Source of the DNA: Nocardiopsis sp. YSL2
Lineage (GTDB): Bacteria; Actinomycetota; Actinomycetes; Streptosporangiales; Streptosporangiaceae
Reading direction: 5' to 3'
DNA length: 64,000 nucleotides
NCBI RefSeq assembly: GCF_030555055.1
Contig: NZ_JAMOAO010000001.1
Location: 6,014,001-6,078,000 of the forward strand
Under the pieces are notes generated by a model, which was given only the letters and a program-made list of their open reading frames with translations, ran no database searches and was not told the origin of the DNA. Every line of letters starts with the position of its first letter. Position 1 is the first letter of the stretch. Both the position numbers and the translations under genes were made by a program. Shown here piece by piece: positions 35,121 through 43,432 of the stretch.

Positions 35121-36947
35121 TCAGGTCGCCCCGCCTCTGGCGGCTTCGCGTTCGGCGCGGTGCCGCCGCGCCTCGTCCGGGTCCAGCAACGGCGCCGCCG
35201 TCAACAACTGACGCGTGTACTCGCTCTGCGGCGACTCATACACACTGTCACTGTCACCCATCTCCACGATCTCGCCCTTCCTCATCACCGCGACCCGGTC
35301 CGAGACCTGGCGCACCACCGCCAGGTCATGCGCCACGAAGATATAGGTCAACCCGAAATCGTCCTGCAACTCCGAGAGCAACCGCAGCACCTGGTCCTGC
35401 GTCGACACGTCCAAAGCCGAGACCGGCTCGTCACAGATGATCAGCTTCGGCTTCAGGATCAGCGCCCGCGCGATCGCGATCCGCTGGCGCTGACCACCGG
35501 AGAACGCGTGCGGGAACCGGTTGTAGTGCCCCGGCTCCAACCCCACCCGCTCCAACAGCTCCTGCACCCGCGCGCGCACCTTCCTGCCATCGCGCTCGCC
35601 CTGCACCTTCAACGCCGTCCCGATCGCGTCCCCCACCGTCACCCGCGGGTTCAGCGACGAGTACGGGTTCTGGAACACCATCTGCACGTCCCGGCGCAAC
35701 GGGCGCAGCTCCCGGTCGGACAGGTGCGTGATGTCACGGCCCTCGAACTCCACCCGGCCCCGGGTGGGCTCCAACAGGCGCATGACCATCCGCGACAGCG
35801 TCGACTTACCCGACCCCGACTCGCCCACCACACCCAGCGTCTCGCCCTGGCGCAGCTCGAAGGACACACCCCTGACCGCCCAGAAGTCCGTGGAACGCCC
35901 CCACAGGCCCCCACGCACCCTGAACCGCTGCGCCACATCCTCCACCCGCAACAGGGTCCCGCCCAGGTCCGGTGCGACGGCGTCCGGTCCGGCCCGCCTT
36001 CCGGCCGCCCCCTCCACGTCCTGCCCGGCCGCCCCCTCCGCGGCCGGCGCCTCCCCCGGGCGCCCGCGCCGACGCTCCCGCTCGGCCCGCTCCGCCCGGT
36101 CCGCCCGGTCGCTGGCGCGGCGTTGGGCGCGGGAGACCTCCACCCGCGGCACCGCGTCCAGCAGCGCCTGCGTGTACGGGTGCTCCGGCGAGGACAGCAC
36201 CGTGCGCACGTCCCCGTGCTCCACCGCCACGCCCTTGCGCATCACCACGACCTCGTCCACCGACCCCGCCACCACCGCCAGGTCGTGCGAGACCAGGATC
36301 AGACCCATCCCCAGGTCCCGGCGCAGCTCGTCCAGCAGATCCAGCACCTGGGCCTGCACCGTCACGTCCAACGCGGTGGTCGGCTCATCGGCCAACAAGA
36401 CCTTGGGATCGCACATCAGCCCCATCGCGATCACCACCCGCTGGCGCATACCCCCGGAGAACTCGTGCGGGTAGGAGTTGATCCGCGTGCCCGGCTCGGG
36501 GATCCCCACCCGCTCCAGCGACTCCACGGCCTTCTTCACAGCGTGGGCCTTGGAGGCCTTGGGGTGGTGGATCCGGTAGGCCTCCACCAGCTGGTTGCCG
36601 ATCGTGAACTGCGGGTGCAGCGACTGCATCGGGTCCTGGAAGACCATCGCGATGTCGTTGCCGCGCATCCGGCGCAGCTCCTTGTCCGAGGCCGTGACCA
36701 CGTTCTTGCCCACGACCTCGATCGCGCCCGTGATCCGGGCCCGGCTACCGCGGTGCAGGCCCATCAGAGCCAGCGAGGTCACGCTCTTGCCCGAGCCCGA
36801 CTCGCCCACGATGCCGAGGGCGCCGCCCGCCGGCACCTCGAAGGACAACCCGTTCACCGCGTGGACGTCGCCGTCCATGGTCGGGAACGCCACCCGCAGG
36901 TCGTCCACCCGGACGACGGTGTCGGTGGAAGCCGCGGACTCGCTCAT
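35121..36947 (-). CDS. Fused dipeptide/oligopeptide ABC transporter ATPase (DppD-DppF)
   Basis: 608 residues carrying two complete OppD/OppF-type ATPases in one chain. The first (residues ~10-270) has Walker A GESGSGKSVTS, signature SGGMRQRVVIAMGL and Walker B LLADEPTTALDV. The second (~340-590) has GESGSGKSTLS, SGGQRQRIAIARAL and IICDEPVSALDV. A charged low-complexity linker (RADRAERAERERRRGRPG and Ala/Gly-rich sequence, ~285-335) joins them. It powers peptide import with DppB and DppC. The start ATG at 36947 lies 36 bases after the dppB stop. Confidence 0.92.
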   Translation of the reverse strand: MSESAASTDTVVRVDDLRVAFPTMDGDVHAVNGLSFEVPAGGALGIVGESGSGKSVTSLALMGLHRGSRARITGAIEVVGKNVVTASDKELRRMRGNDIAMVFQDPMQSLHPQFTIGNQLVEAYRIHHPKASKAHAVKKAVESLERVGIPEPGTRINSYPHEFSGGMRQRVVIAMGLMCDPKVLLADEPTTALDVTVQAQVLDLLDELRRDLGMGLILVSHDLAVVAGSVDEVVVMRKGVAVEHGDVRTVLSSPEHPYTQALLDAVPRVEVSRAQRRASDRADRAERAERERRRGRPGEAPAAEGAAGQDVEGAAGRRAGPDAVAPDLGGTLLRVEDVAQRFRVRGGLWGRSTDFWAVRGVSFELRQGETLGVVGESGSGKSTLSRMVMRLLEPTRGRVEFEGRDITHLSDRELRPLRRDVQMVFQNPYSSLNPRVTVGDAIGTALKVQGERDGRKVRARVQELLERVGLEPGHYNRFPHAFSGGQRQRIAIARALILKPKLIICDEPVSALDVSTQDQVLRLLSELQDDFGLTYIFVAHDLAVVRQVSDRVAVMRKGEIVEMGDSDSVYESPQSEYTRQLLTAAPLLDPDEARRHRAEREAARGGAT

Positions 36948-36982
36948 AGGGGACGCCTCTGCTCTCTGGGCCGCGGGGCCCG

Positions 36983-37996
36983 TCAACCGTGGATGCGGAC
37001 GCGGGGGTCGATCAGCGGATACACCAGGTCCACGATCAGATTGCTGATGACGATGAAGAACGCGCCGAAGAGCGTCACCCCCAGGATCACCGGAAGATCG
37101 CTCTGGGTGATGGCCTGCACGGCGTACCGGCCGATCCCGTTCAGAGAGAAGACCTGCTCGGTCAGGACCGCGCCGCCCAGCACCAGCCCCAGATCCAGGC
37201 CGAAGATCGTCACGATCGGCGTGAGCGTCGGACGCAGCGCGTGCTTGAGCACCACCCTGGTCTCGCTCAGGCCCTTGGCCCGGGCGGTACGGATGTAGTC
37301 CTCGCCCAGCGTCTCCAGCATCCCCGCCCGGGTCTGCCGGGCGTACATCGCCGCGTGCAGGAACGCCAGCGTCAGCCACGGCAGGACCAGGCCCTCGGCC
37401 CACCGCGCCGGATCCTCGACGAAGGGGACGTACACCGGGGTGGAGAACAGGCCCCAGGAGTGCACGAGGAAGGCCAGGGACAGCAGACCCGTGAAGAAGA
37501 TCGGCAGCGACACCCCGGCCAGCGCGACACCCATCGCCAGACGGTCGAACAGGCTGCCCTTCCACACAGCGGAGACCACGCCCACGGCGATCCCGCCGAC
37601 CAGCCAGATGATCCCGGCACCGACCGCCAGGGACACCGTCACCGGCAGCCGCGCCACGATCTCGGGAAAGACCTCCTGATAGGTCTGGAACGAGTAGCCG
37701 AAGCACGGCGCCGCGCACTCGATCGTCTCCCGGCCGAACCGGTACTCGGCCCCGAAGAAGATTCCGCGCACGAACTCGAAGAACTGCACGGCGATGGGCT
37801 TGTCGAGCCCCAGCCGGTCGATGGTGGCCTGGATCGCCTCCGGGGTGGGAGCGCGCCCCACGTACATCGTCGCCAACTGCTCGGTGGTCCGCCCCGCCCA
37901 CCGCGGCACCACGTAGAAGATGGCGAAGGTGACCATCGTGACCACGGCCAGAAGCAGCAGGCCGGCGCCGAGTCGGCGCAGGATGTAGGTCAGCAA
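36983..37996 (-). CDS. dppB: Dipeptide ABC transporter permease
   Basis: 337-residue inner-membrane permease. The first helix is LTYILRRLGAGLLLLAVVTMVTFAIFYVVP, and the family block is YIRTARAKGLSETRVVLKHALRPTLTPIVT (EAA loop). A TTG start at 37996 is chosen because AGGAAG lies 7 bases upstream and the protein then begins at the usual DppB N-terminus. A periplasmic insertion near 95-130 (FGAEYRFGRETIECAAPCFGYS) is Cys-containing. It pairs with dppDF and, in function, with dppA and dppC 4 kb away. Confidence 0.9.
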   Translation of the reverse strand: MLTYILRRLGAGLLLLAVVTMVTFAIFYVVPRWAGRTTEQLATMYVGRAPTPEAIQATIDRLGLDKPIAVQFFEFVRGIFFGAEYRFGRETIECAAPCFGYSFQTYQEVFPEIVARLPVTVSLAVGAGIIWLVGGIAVGVVSAVWKGSLFDRLAMGVALAGVSLPIFFTGLLSLAFLVHSWGLFSTPVYVPFVEDPARWAEGLVLPWLTLAFLHAAMYARQTRAGMLETLGEDYIRTARAKGLSETRVVLKHALRPTLTPIVTIFGLDLGLVLGGAVLTEQVFSLNGIGRYAVQAITQSDLPVILGVTLFGAFFIVISNLIVDLVYPLIDPRVRIHG

Positions 37997-38416
37997 GGCG
38001 CGTCTTCCTGTCGACGGGGGCGGCCCTGGTGTCGGGGACCGTTCGGCGAGCCGTGCCCGCCTGAGCACAAACGGTAACCCAGCGCAATCAATCGGTCACG
38101 CTCATCCCTCCCGGCGTGTACCCGGCCCCATCGTGGCGGACTCGATCGCCCTGCTCCCGTGGACCGGCATGCCGGAGACGCACGGTCCCGTGCGCAGAAC
38201 GGCGCGCCCGACGCGGACACGGTCCCCGGGCACACCAGCGGAGCGCGGTCCGTGCCGTTCAGCCCTGACGGCACGGCCGGTCATCGCCGGGCATGACACC
38301 GTGCGGCGGCCGATCGACCGCATCTCCCCCACGAGGTGTGAGCCGGTGCTGGCGGGGCACGCGAGACAAGAGGGGTTTCCGTCGCACAGGTGACGGAAGA
38401 TGGGGAGGTGACCGAC
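37997..38416. other. Gap between dppB and the divergent DUF2180 gene
   Basis: 420 bases. The promoters of both divergent genes must lie here, but I cannot pick convincing hexamers. Open frames on either strand show no family sequence. Confidence 0.3.
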
Positions 38417-38632
38417 GTGGAGTGCTACGACTGCGCCCGGCAGGAGCGGGCCGCTCCCGCCGTCGCGGTGTGCATCAGGTGCGGCGCCGGGGTGTGCACC
38501 GAGCACGCGCACGAGACCCCGGTGGACGTCCGCCGGCCCGCGAATCCCGGGCAGAGCGAGCTGCCCTATCCGGCCCGGCACATCACCTGCCCGGTCTGCC
38601 ACCACGCCGAGGGCCTCGACCACCGGGCCTGA
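38417..38632 (+). CDS. DUF2180-type small zinc-binding protein
   Basis: 71 residues starting ECYDCARQERAAPAVAVCIR and CGAGVCTEHA, with a second pair in ITCPVCHHAEG. The CxxC...CxxC/H arrangement implies zinc ribbons. The family is short and common in actinobacteria, function unknown. GTG 38417 is chosen over upstream GTGs at 38390 and 38408 because GGGGAGG then lies 8 bases away and the protein begins at the conserved ECYDCA. It sits directly before the pseudokinase gene. Confidence 0.75.
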   Translation: MECYDCARQERAAPAVAVCIRCGAGVCTEHAHETPVDVRRPANPGQSELPYPARHITCPVCHHAEGLDHRA

Positions 38633-38795
38633 CCGGCGCGCCAGAGCACTCCCACCGCGGCCGGCCTCCCGGCCGCCGCGCCGGTGAGCCGCGCGGGGAG
38701 CGGCCCGCGGACCACCACTCCCGTGGCAGGTCCGGTCAACGGTACTGGTAGAAGGGACAGCGTCCCCGAGCACGTCCCCACCGGAATCGACACCG

Positions 38796-39995
38796 ATGCA
38801 GCCCTCCCCCAAGACCGCCGGCTCCCATGTCCCCGTGTTCTCCGAACCGCGCCGCCGCCAGGACCCCGCCTCCTTCGGCGGCTACACCTGTCGGCGCGTG
38901 CTGCCGGTCGTCGGCTCGAACGAACTCGACTACTGCGTGACCGACCAGGACGGCGCCTGGTACATCGCCCGCCGCCTCGACGAGGCCGGACCGCTCTCCT
39001 CCTGGTGCGTGGAGGCGGTCCGGGAGCGGGCACGCCTGATCGCGGCAGTGGAATCGCCGCGCATCCAGTCGGTGGCCGCGATGGATCTGACGGCGGACAG
39101 GCCCTGGACGGTCGCCCCCATGGCGGACGGAGCACCGCTCAGCCTGCACGCCTACATGGGAGTCCGGTTCCCGGCGTCCCTGGTCCGGATGCTCGCGACC
39201 GGTGTGGCCGAGGCGCTCGTGGTCGTCCACAGAGCGGGCCTGGTCCACGGCAACCTGAACCCGGACAACGTCTACCTCACCCGGCAGGGACCGGTCGTCG
39301 GCGACGTCGTGGAGGGGCCCGCCCTGCCCCGCGACGTCCACACCACCGACCCGCGGCTCCCGACGGAGATCGGCCCCGGCGACCCGGCCACGCCCGCCTG
39401 CGACGTGTTCTCCTGGGGCCTGCTGGTGCTGCACGCCTCCTCCCTGATCGCCCCCGGTGAAGGGGACCCGTCGCCCGGCACCCCCGTCGGGGACGGCACC
39501 GCCCCCGACGGGGAGATCCTGCGGTGGATGCGGGAGGACGCCGAGCACCTCGACGCCCGCATCGCCCGGGAGGAGGACGGCAGCGTCTCCAGCGCGGAGT
39601 TCCTGCGGCTGGCGGAGGACGAGGACCTGCGCGCCGAGACGGACCAGCGGTTCCGCCGGTTCCTGCGCACCTTCCTGGACAGCGGTGAGTTCCAGGCGCT
39701 CTCCCTGTCGGCCGTGCCCGAGGACCTGCGCGCGGTGGTCACGGCGGCGCTGAGCCCGCGGGAGTCCGAGCGCCCCACCGCCCAGCAGCTCCTCTCCGCG
39801 CTGACCGGCGCCGCTCCCGACCCGCACCGGGCGGTCCAGGCCGAGCTGGACGCGCACTGGCCCGAGGTGCCCGAAACCCTGCAGGTCAAGCCCGTGTTCG
39901 GCCCCAGGGAGGGGGCCGTCCTCGACAGCCTGTACCTTCTGATCGGTGTGGCCTGGGTCATCGCCCTCGTCTTCGCGATCGTGTTCGTGCTCTGA
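38796..39995 (+). CDS. Membrane-anchored protein-kinase-like pseudokinase
   Basis: 399 residues. The kinase-like fold is seen from YTCRRVLPVVGSNELDYCVT to ASTP-like APDPHRAVQ. The catalytic loop reads VVHRAGLVHGNLNPDNVYLT near residues 148-167, so HRDLKPxN has become HGNLNPDN: the catalytic Asp and Lys are both Asn. The DFG position reads GDVVEG. A glycine-rich loop is not evident. The last ~25 residues (LDSLYLLIGVAWVIALVFAIVFVL) form a membrane helix with almost no outside tail. It is probably a binding or scaffold protein rather than an active kinase, possibly tethered near the peptide transporter. Confidence 0.8.
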   Translation: MQPSPKTAGSHVPVFSEPRRRQDPASFGGYTCRRVLPVVGSNELDYCVTDQDGAWYIARRLDEAGPLSSWCVEAVRERARLIAAVESPRIQSVAAMDLTADRPWTVAPMADGAPLSLHAYMGVRFPASLVRMLATGVAEALVVVHRAGLVHGNLNPDNVYLTRQGPVVGDVVEGPALPRDVHTTDPRLPTEIGPGDPATPACDVFSWGLLVLHASSLIAPGEGDPSPGTPVGDGTAPDGEILRWMREDAEHLDARIAREEDGSVSSAEFLRLAEDEDLRAETDQRFRRFLRTFLDSGEFQALSLSAVPEDLRAVVTAALSPRESERPTAQQLLSALTGAAPDPHRAVQAELDAHWPEVPETLQVKPVFGPREGAVLDSLYLLIGVAWVIALVFAIVFVL

Positions 39996-40139
39996 CCCGG
40001 ACCGGCGTTCCCGCGGATCGTTCGAACGCCGGCCGGCCACCGGGTCACCCTCCGCTCCCACCCCCGAGGGCACCCCGAGGGCACCGGCGTGCGTTCTGAC
40101 GAGCGTCCGCATCCACTGACCGGCGCCGCGCACACGCGG

Positions 40140-40171
40140 GGGCGGTGACCGGCCCTCGCCGGTCACCGCCC
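40140..40171. terminator. Bidirectional terminator between pseudokinase and dppA
   Basis: A perfect 13-bp stem (GGGCGGTGACCGG and its complement) with a 6-base loop in a convergent gap. Confidence 0.8.
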
Positions 40172-40207
40172 TCTCACGTCCTCATCCTCTCCCGTCCCGC
40201 GGCCGGG

Positions 40208-42037
40208 CTACTCCCTCGTCGTCCCCAGCGACATGTAGTCGTACATCGAGTAACCCGCGTGGTAGTACACGTTGGTCAGGTTCGCGGGCCGGTACAGCAC
40301 CGTCCGCTCGAACACGGCCGGGAGGATGGCGGCCTGTTCCATGGCCCTCTCGTCGATCTGGCGGTAGATCTCCGCGCGCTCGTCCTGGTCCTCCACCGTG
40401 ACCACCTCGTCGAACCAGTCGTTGATCTGCGGGTCGTCGAGCTCGGAGATGTTGGCGTTGCCCGCGCTCTGGATGGCGTCACCGTCCAGGATCTTGCTCA
40501 TGAACCCGTACCCGCTGGCCCAGTCCGGCGCCCACCCGTACACGGTCAGGCCCAGATCGTTCTCGTGCACGAAGTCCGGGGACCCCGCCTGGGTGTTGGT
40601 GTAGGTGTCCGACGGGTACTGCTTGATCTCGGTCTCGATGCCCACCCGCGCCAGCGCCGCCTGCAGGGCCTCGGCCGTGCTCACGTCCGAGGGCCGGTCG
40701 GCGCGGGCGCCGATCGAGGTGGTGAACCCGTCCGGCTCCCCGCACTCCTCCAGCTTCTGGCGGGCCATGTCCAGGTCGCCCCCGCCGTCCTCCGACGGGT
40801 ACAGGTCCATCTCCGGGTCCGCGCCGGGCAGTGCCGCCGGCATGATCTGGGTGGCGATGTCACCCCCGGTGTCACCGCCCCAGGCCCGCTGCAGCGAGTC
40901 GCGGTCGGCCGCGTACATCACCGCCTGGCGGCACGCCAGGTCGTCGAGCGGCTCCACGACCGTGTTGACGTTGACATAGCGCAGGGTGTTGGTCTGCGGG
41001 TTGTCGACGTTGCGCTTCTGCTCCTCGTCGGAGATCAGCGTGCCCTTCATCGCGGGCCCCACCCCGGAGCCGGCCAGGTCGACGTCGAGGTCGCCGTTGA
41101 CCAGCCGCTGGTCGATCTCGTTCTGGTCGACCCCGATCTGCACCTCGATACGGTCCGGCAGCGCCCGGCGTGTGGGGTCGGTCTCCGGGTCCCACTCGTC
41201 GTTGCGCACCAGGTTCAGCGACACCCCGGGCCGGTACTCGCCCTCGAACTTGTAGGGCCCGGAGGAGACCACCTGGCTCTGGTACTGCTCGCCCCGGTCG
41301 GCGTCGGCGGGCACCGGCGCCGTCTGCGGCTGGATGAGCACGTAGGGGAACTCCGCGAAGCTCCTGTCGAGGTGGAAGACCAGCGTGTGGTCGTCGGGCG
41401 TCTCGATCCCGTCGAAGCCCTCCAGCGGATCGGCGACGTCGGCGTAGGGCCCCTCGTAGTCGTCGCTGTCGGCCAACAGGTCCTGGAAGTACTTGGGCCC
41501 GTTGGGCAGCGCCTGGTCACCGAAGTTGCTGCGCGCGATCGCGTACTTGATGTCCTGGGCGGTGATCGGGGAGCCGTCCTCGTAGGTGAGCCCCTGCTTG
41601 ATCCGCACGGTCCACTCGGTGGCGTCCTCGTTGGGCTCGGGCAGCTCCTCGGCCAGGTCGGGCTGGAGTTCGGTCCCGCCCTCGCCCGGCTCCTCGGCAT
41701 AGGTCAGCAGGGTGCGGGCGTAGTAGCGGGAGAAGTTCCAGCTGAACGCGTAGTAGGTGTTGCCCGGGTCGGGTGAGTCGAAGTCCGCCGAGATGGCGTA
41801 GCGCAGGGTTCCGCCCGTCTGGTCCGAGGGGTTGACGATGCTGTTCTCGCCCTCGTTGAACTCGGCGTCGGAGACCTCTCCCCCGCCGCCGCCGTCCCCT
41901 CCGCAGGCGGACAGCAGCAGGACGACCGCGGCCCCGGCCGCCGTGGCAGCGACCGCCCGCGCGCGCGTGCGCGGGATCCGTCCCGCGCGTGTGCGCGGGA
42001 TCCGTCCCGCGCGTGTGAAGTGATGTGTACTCACCAT
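40208..42037 (-). CDS. dppA: Peptide ABC transporter substrate-binding lipoprotein
   Basis: 609-residue SBP family 5 protein. The signal ends VLLLSACGG (lipobox Cys near residue 45), and the mature protein carries RYAISADFDSPDPGNTYYAF, the SBP_bac_5 signature ELPEPNEDATEWTVRIKQGL and KYAIARSNF. It binds peptides outside the cell for the DppBC channel. The ATG at 42037 is only one base from AGGAGG, so the next codon (GTG, 42034) may be the real start. The basic N-terminal region of the signal contains a tandem 8-residue duplication (RAGRIPRT twice), encoded by two identical 24-bp units. Confidence 0.9.
   Translation of the reverse strand: MVSTHHFTRAGRIPRTRAGRIPRTRARAVAATAAGAAVVLLLSACGGDGGGGGEVSDAEFNEGENSIVNPSDQTGGTLRYAISADFDSPDPGNTYYAFSWNFSRYYARTLLTYAEEPGEGGTELQPDLAEELPEPNEDATEWTVRIKQGLTYEDGSPITAQDIKYAIARSNFGDQALPNGPKYFQDLLADSDDYEGPYADVADPLEGFDGIETPDDHTLVFHLDRSFAEFPYVLIQPQTAPVPADADRGEQYQSQVVSSGPYKFEGEYRPGVSLNLVRNDEWDPETDPTRRALPDRIEVQIGVDQNEIDQRLVNGDLDVDLAGSGVGPAMKGTLISDEEQKRNVDNPQTNTLRYVNVNTVVEPLDDLACRQAVMYAADRDSLQRAWGGDTGGDIATQIMPAALPGADPEMDLYPSEDGGGDLDMARQKLEECGEPDGFTTSIGARADRPSDVSTAEALQAALARVGIETEIKQYPSDTYTNTQAGSPDFVHENDLGLTVYGWAPDWASGYGFMSKILDGDAIQSAGNANISELDDPQINDWFDEVVTVEDQDERAEIYRQIDERAMEQAAILPAVFERTVLYRPANLTNVYYHAGYSMYDYMSLGTTRE
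41969..42016 (-). repeat. Two perfect tandem 24-bp repeats inside the dppA signal sequence
   Basis: Units 41969-41992 and 41993-42016 are identical and in frame, duplicating eight basic residues of the N-terminal signal region. Copy-number change would lengthen or shorten this region without frameshift. Confidence 0.85.
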
Positions 42038-42134
42038 GCCTCCTGATCGGGTTCGGTGTCGGAGCCGTGCGGCGCACGCCCCGGGGCCGGGAAGGGTCGT
42101 CCGGGACCGCGCGCGGCCGTTCGGGACCGGGGGG

Positions 42135-43160
42135 TCAGTCGGAGGAGCGGGGATCGAACGCGTCGCGCAGTCCGTCGCCGAAGAGGTTGAAGGCCAGAAC
42201 GGTGACGAAGATGGCCATGCCCGGCACGATGACGAAGTGCGGTGAGGTGGTGTAGAAGCGCAGGGCGCCCTCCAACATGCCGCCCCAGGTGGCCGTGGGC
42301 GGGTTGATGCCCACGCCCAGGAAGCTCAGCGCCGCTTCGAACAGGATGTTCGTGGGGATGAGCAGCGTGGAGTAGACCAGGATCGGCGTGACGAGGTTGG
42401 GCAGGATCTCGCGGAAGACGATGTGGGCGCTGCCCGCCCCCAGGCTGCGCGAGGCCTCGACGAACTCGCGCTCCTTGAGGGTGAGGGTCTGCCCGCGCAC
42501 GATCCGGCCGATGTAGGGCCAGTTGAAGAAGCCGATGATGAACACCAGGACGCCGATGCGCAGCCCGTTGCCGGTCAGTCCGAACGCGCCGTCGGGGATG
42601 ACGCCCACCAGCGCGATGGCGAAGAGCAGGAGCGGGAAGGCCAGGAAGATGTCCATCGCCCGGCTGATGACGGTGTCGATCCACCCGCCGAAGTACCCGG
42701 CGACGATGCCCAGGACGGTGCCGATGACCACGCAGAGCACCGTGGCGACGGTGGCCACGAGCAGGGAGGTCCGGGCGCCGTAGACGATGCGGCTGAACAG
42801 GTCGCGTCCGTTGACGGGCTCGACGCCCAGCAGGTGCTCGGCGCTCATGCCGCCCCAGGGGTCGAGCCCCTGGGCGGGATCGTCGGGGTCGCGCAGGACC
42901 CCGCCGGTGAGGGGGTCCACGAGGTCCTGGTGGAACTGGTTGGGTGGCTGGCCCAGCCAGGCGGTGAGCAGCGGGGCCAGGAGTGCGACGAGGATGAGCA
43001 GGACGACGACGATCCCGCCGGCCATGCCGGCCCGGTCCCGGCGGAAGCGCTGCCAGGCGATCTGGCGGAGGGATCGGCTCGCGGCGCCCTTGGCTCCCGC
43101 GGCCACCGCCTCCGGCTCGGCGTGCTGGGACGACTCCGGCACGTCCATCGGCGCGGTCAT
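42135..43160 (-). CDS. dppC: Dipeptide ABC transporter permease
   Basis: 341 residues. The leader MTAPMDVPESSQHAEPEAVA is followed by the DppC-type RRDRAGMAGGIVVVLLILVALLAPLL helix, a large loop containing EHLLGVEPVNGRDLFSRIVYGARTSLLV, and the EAA block REFVEASRSLGAGSAHIVFREILPN. It forms the inner-membrane channel with DppB. It precedes dppA by 97 bases on the same strand. GATAAT lies 20-25 bases before the ATG as a possible -10. Confidence 0.9.
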   Translation of the reverse strand: MTAPMDVPESSQHAEPEAVAAGAKGAASRSLRQIAWQRFRRDRAGMAGGIVVVLLILVALLAPLLTAWLGQPPNQFHQDLVDPLTGGVLRDPDDPAQGLDPWGGMSAEHLLGVEPVNGRDLFSRIVYGARTSLLVATVATVLCVVIGTVLGIVAGYFGGWIDTVISRAMDIFLAFPLLLFAIALVGVIPDGAFGLTGNGLRIGVLVFIIGFFNWPYIGRIVRGQTLTLKEREFVEASRSLGAGSAHIVFREILPNLVTPILVYSTLLIPTNILFEAALSFLGVGINPPTATWGGMLEGALRFYTTSPHFVIVPGMAIFVTVLAFNLFGDGLRDAFDPRSSD

Positions 43161-43432
43161 GAACCAGGGACCCCCATTATCGCCGTCCGTGAGTATCTGA
43201 CTACCCAAAGAGTGCACGAGGCACGCGAGGGTTTCCAGCGTCCGCGCCGAAGGGCCGACACACCCGGGCGCGCGGTGTCGGCGTGGCGGTGTCGGCGCTC
43301 CGCGGTCGCCCCCTGAACGCCGGAGCGCCCGACCCGGCGCGTCGGCCGCCCCTGTGTTCCGCGCGGGCGGGCGCGTAGACCCTCGGCGGAGTGCCCTGGG
43401 CCGCCGGACGAACGAACCCGACGGCGCCACCT

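Noticed and set aside
35121-38087. 988-codon frame suggesting a permease-ATPase fusion
   Set aside because: The first ~380 residues are an off-frame reading of dppB, which has its own good frame, start and ribosome site.
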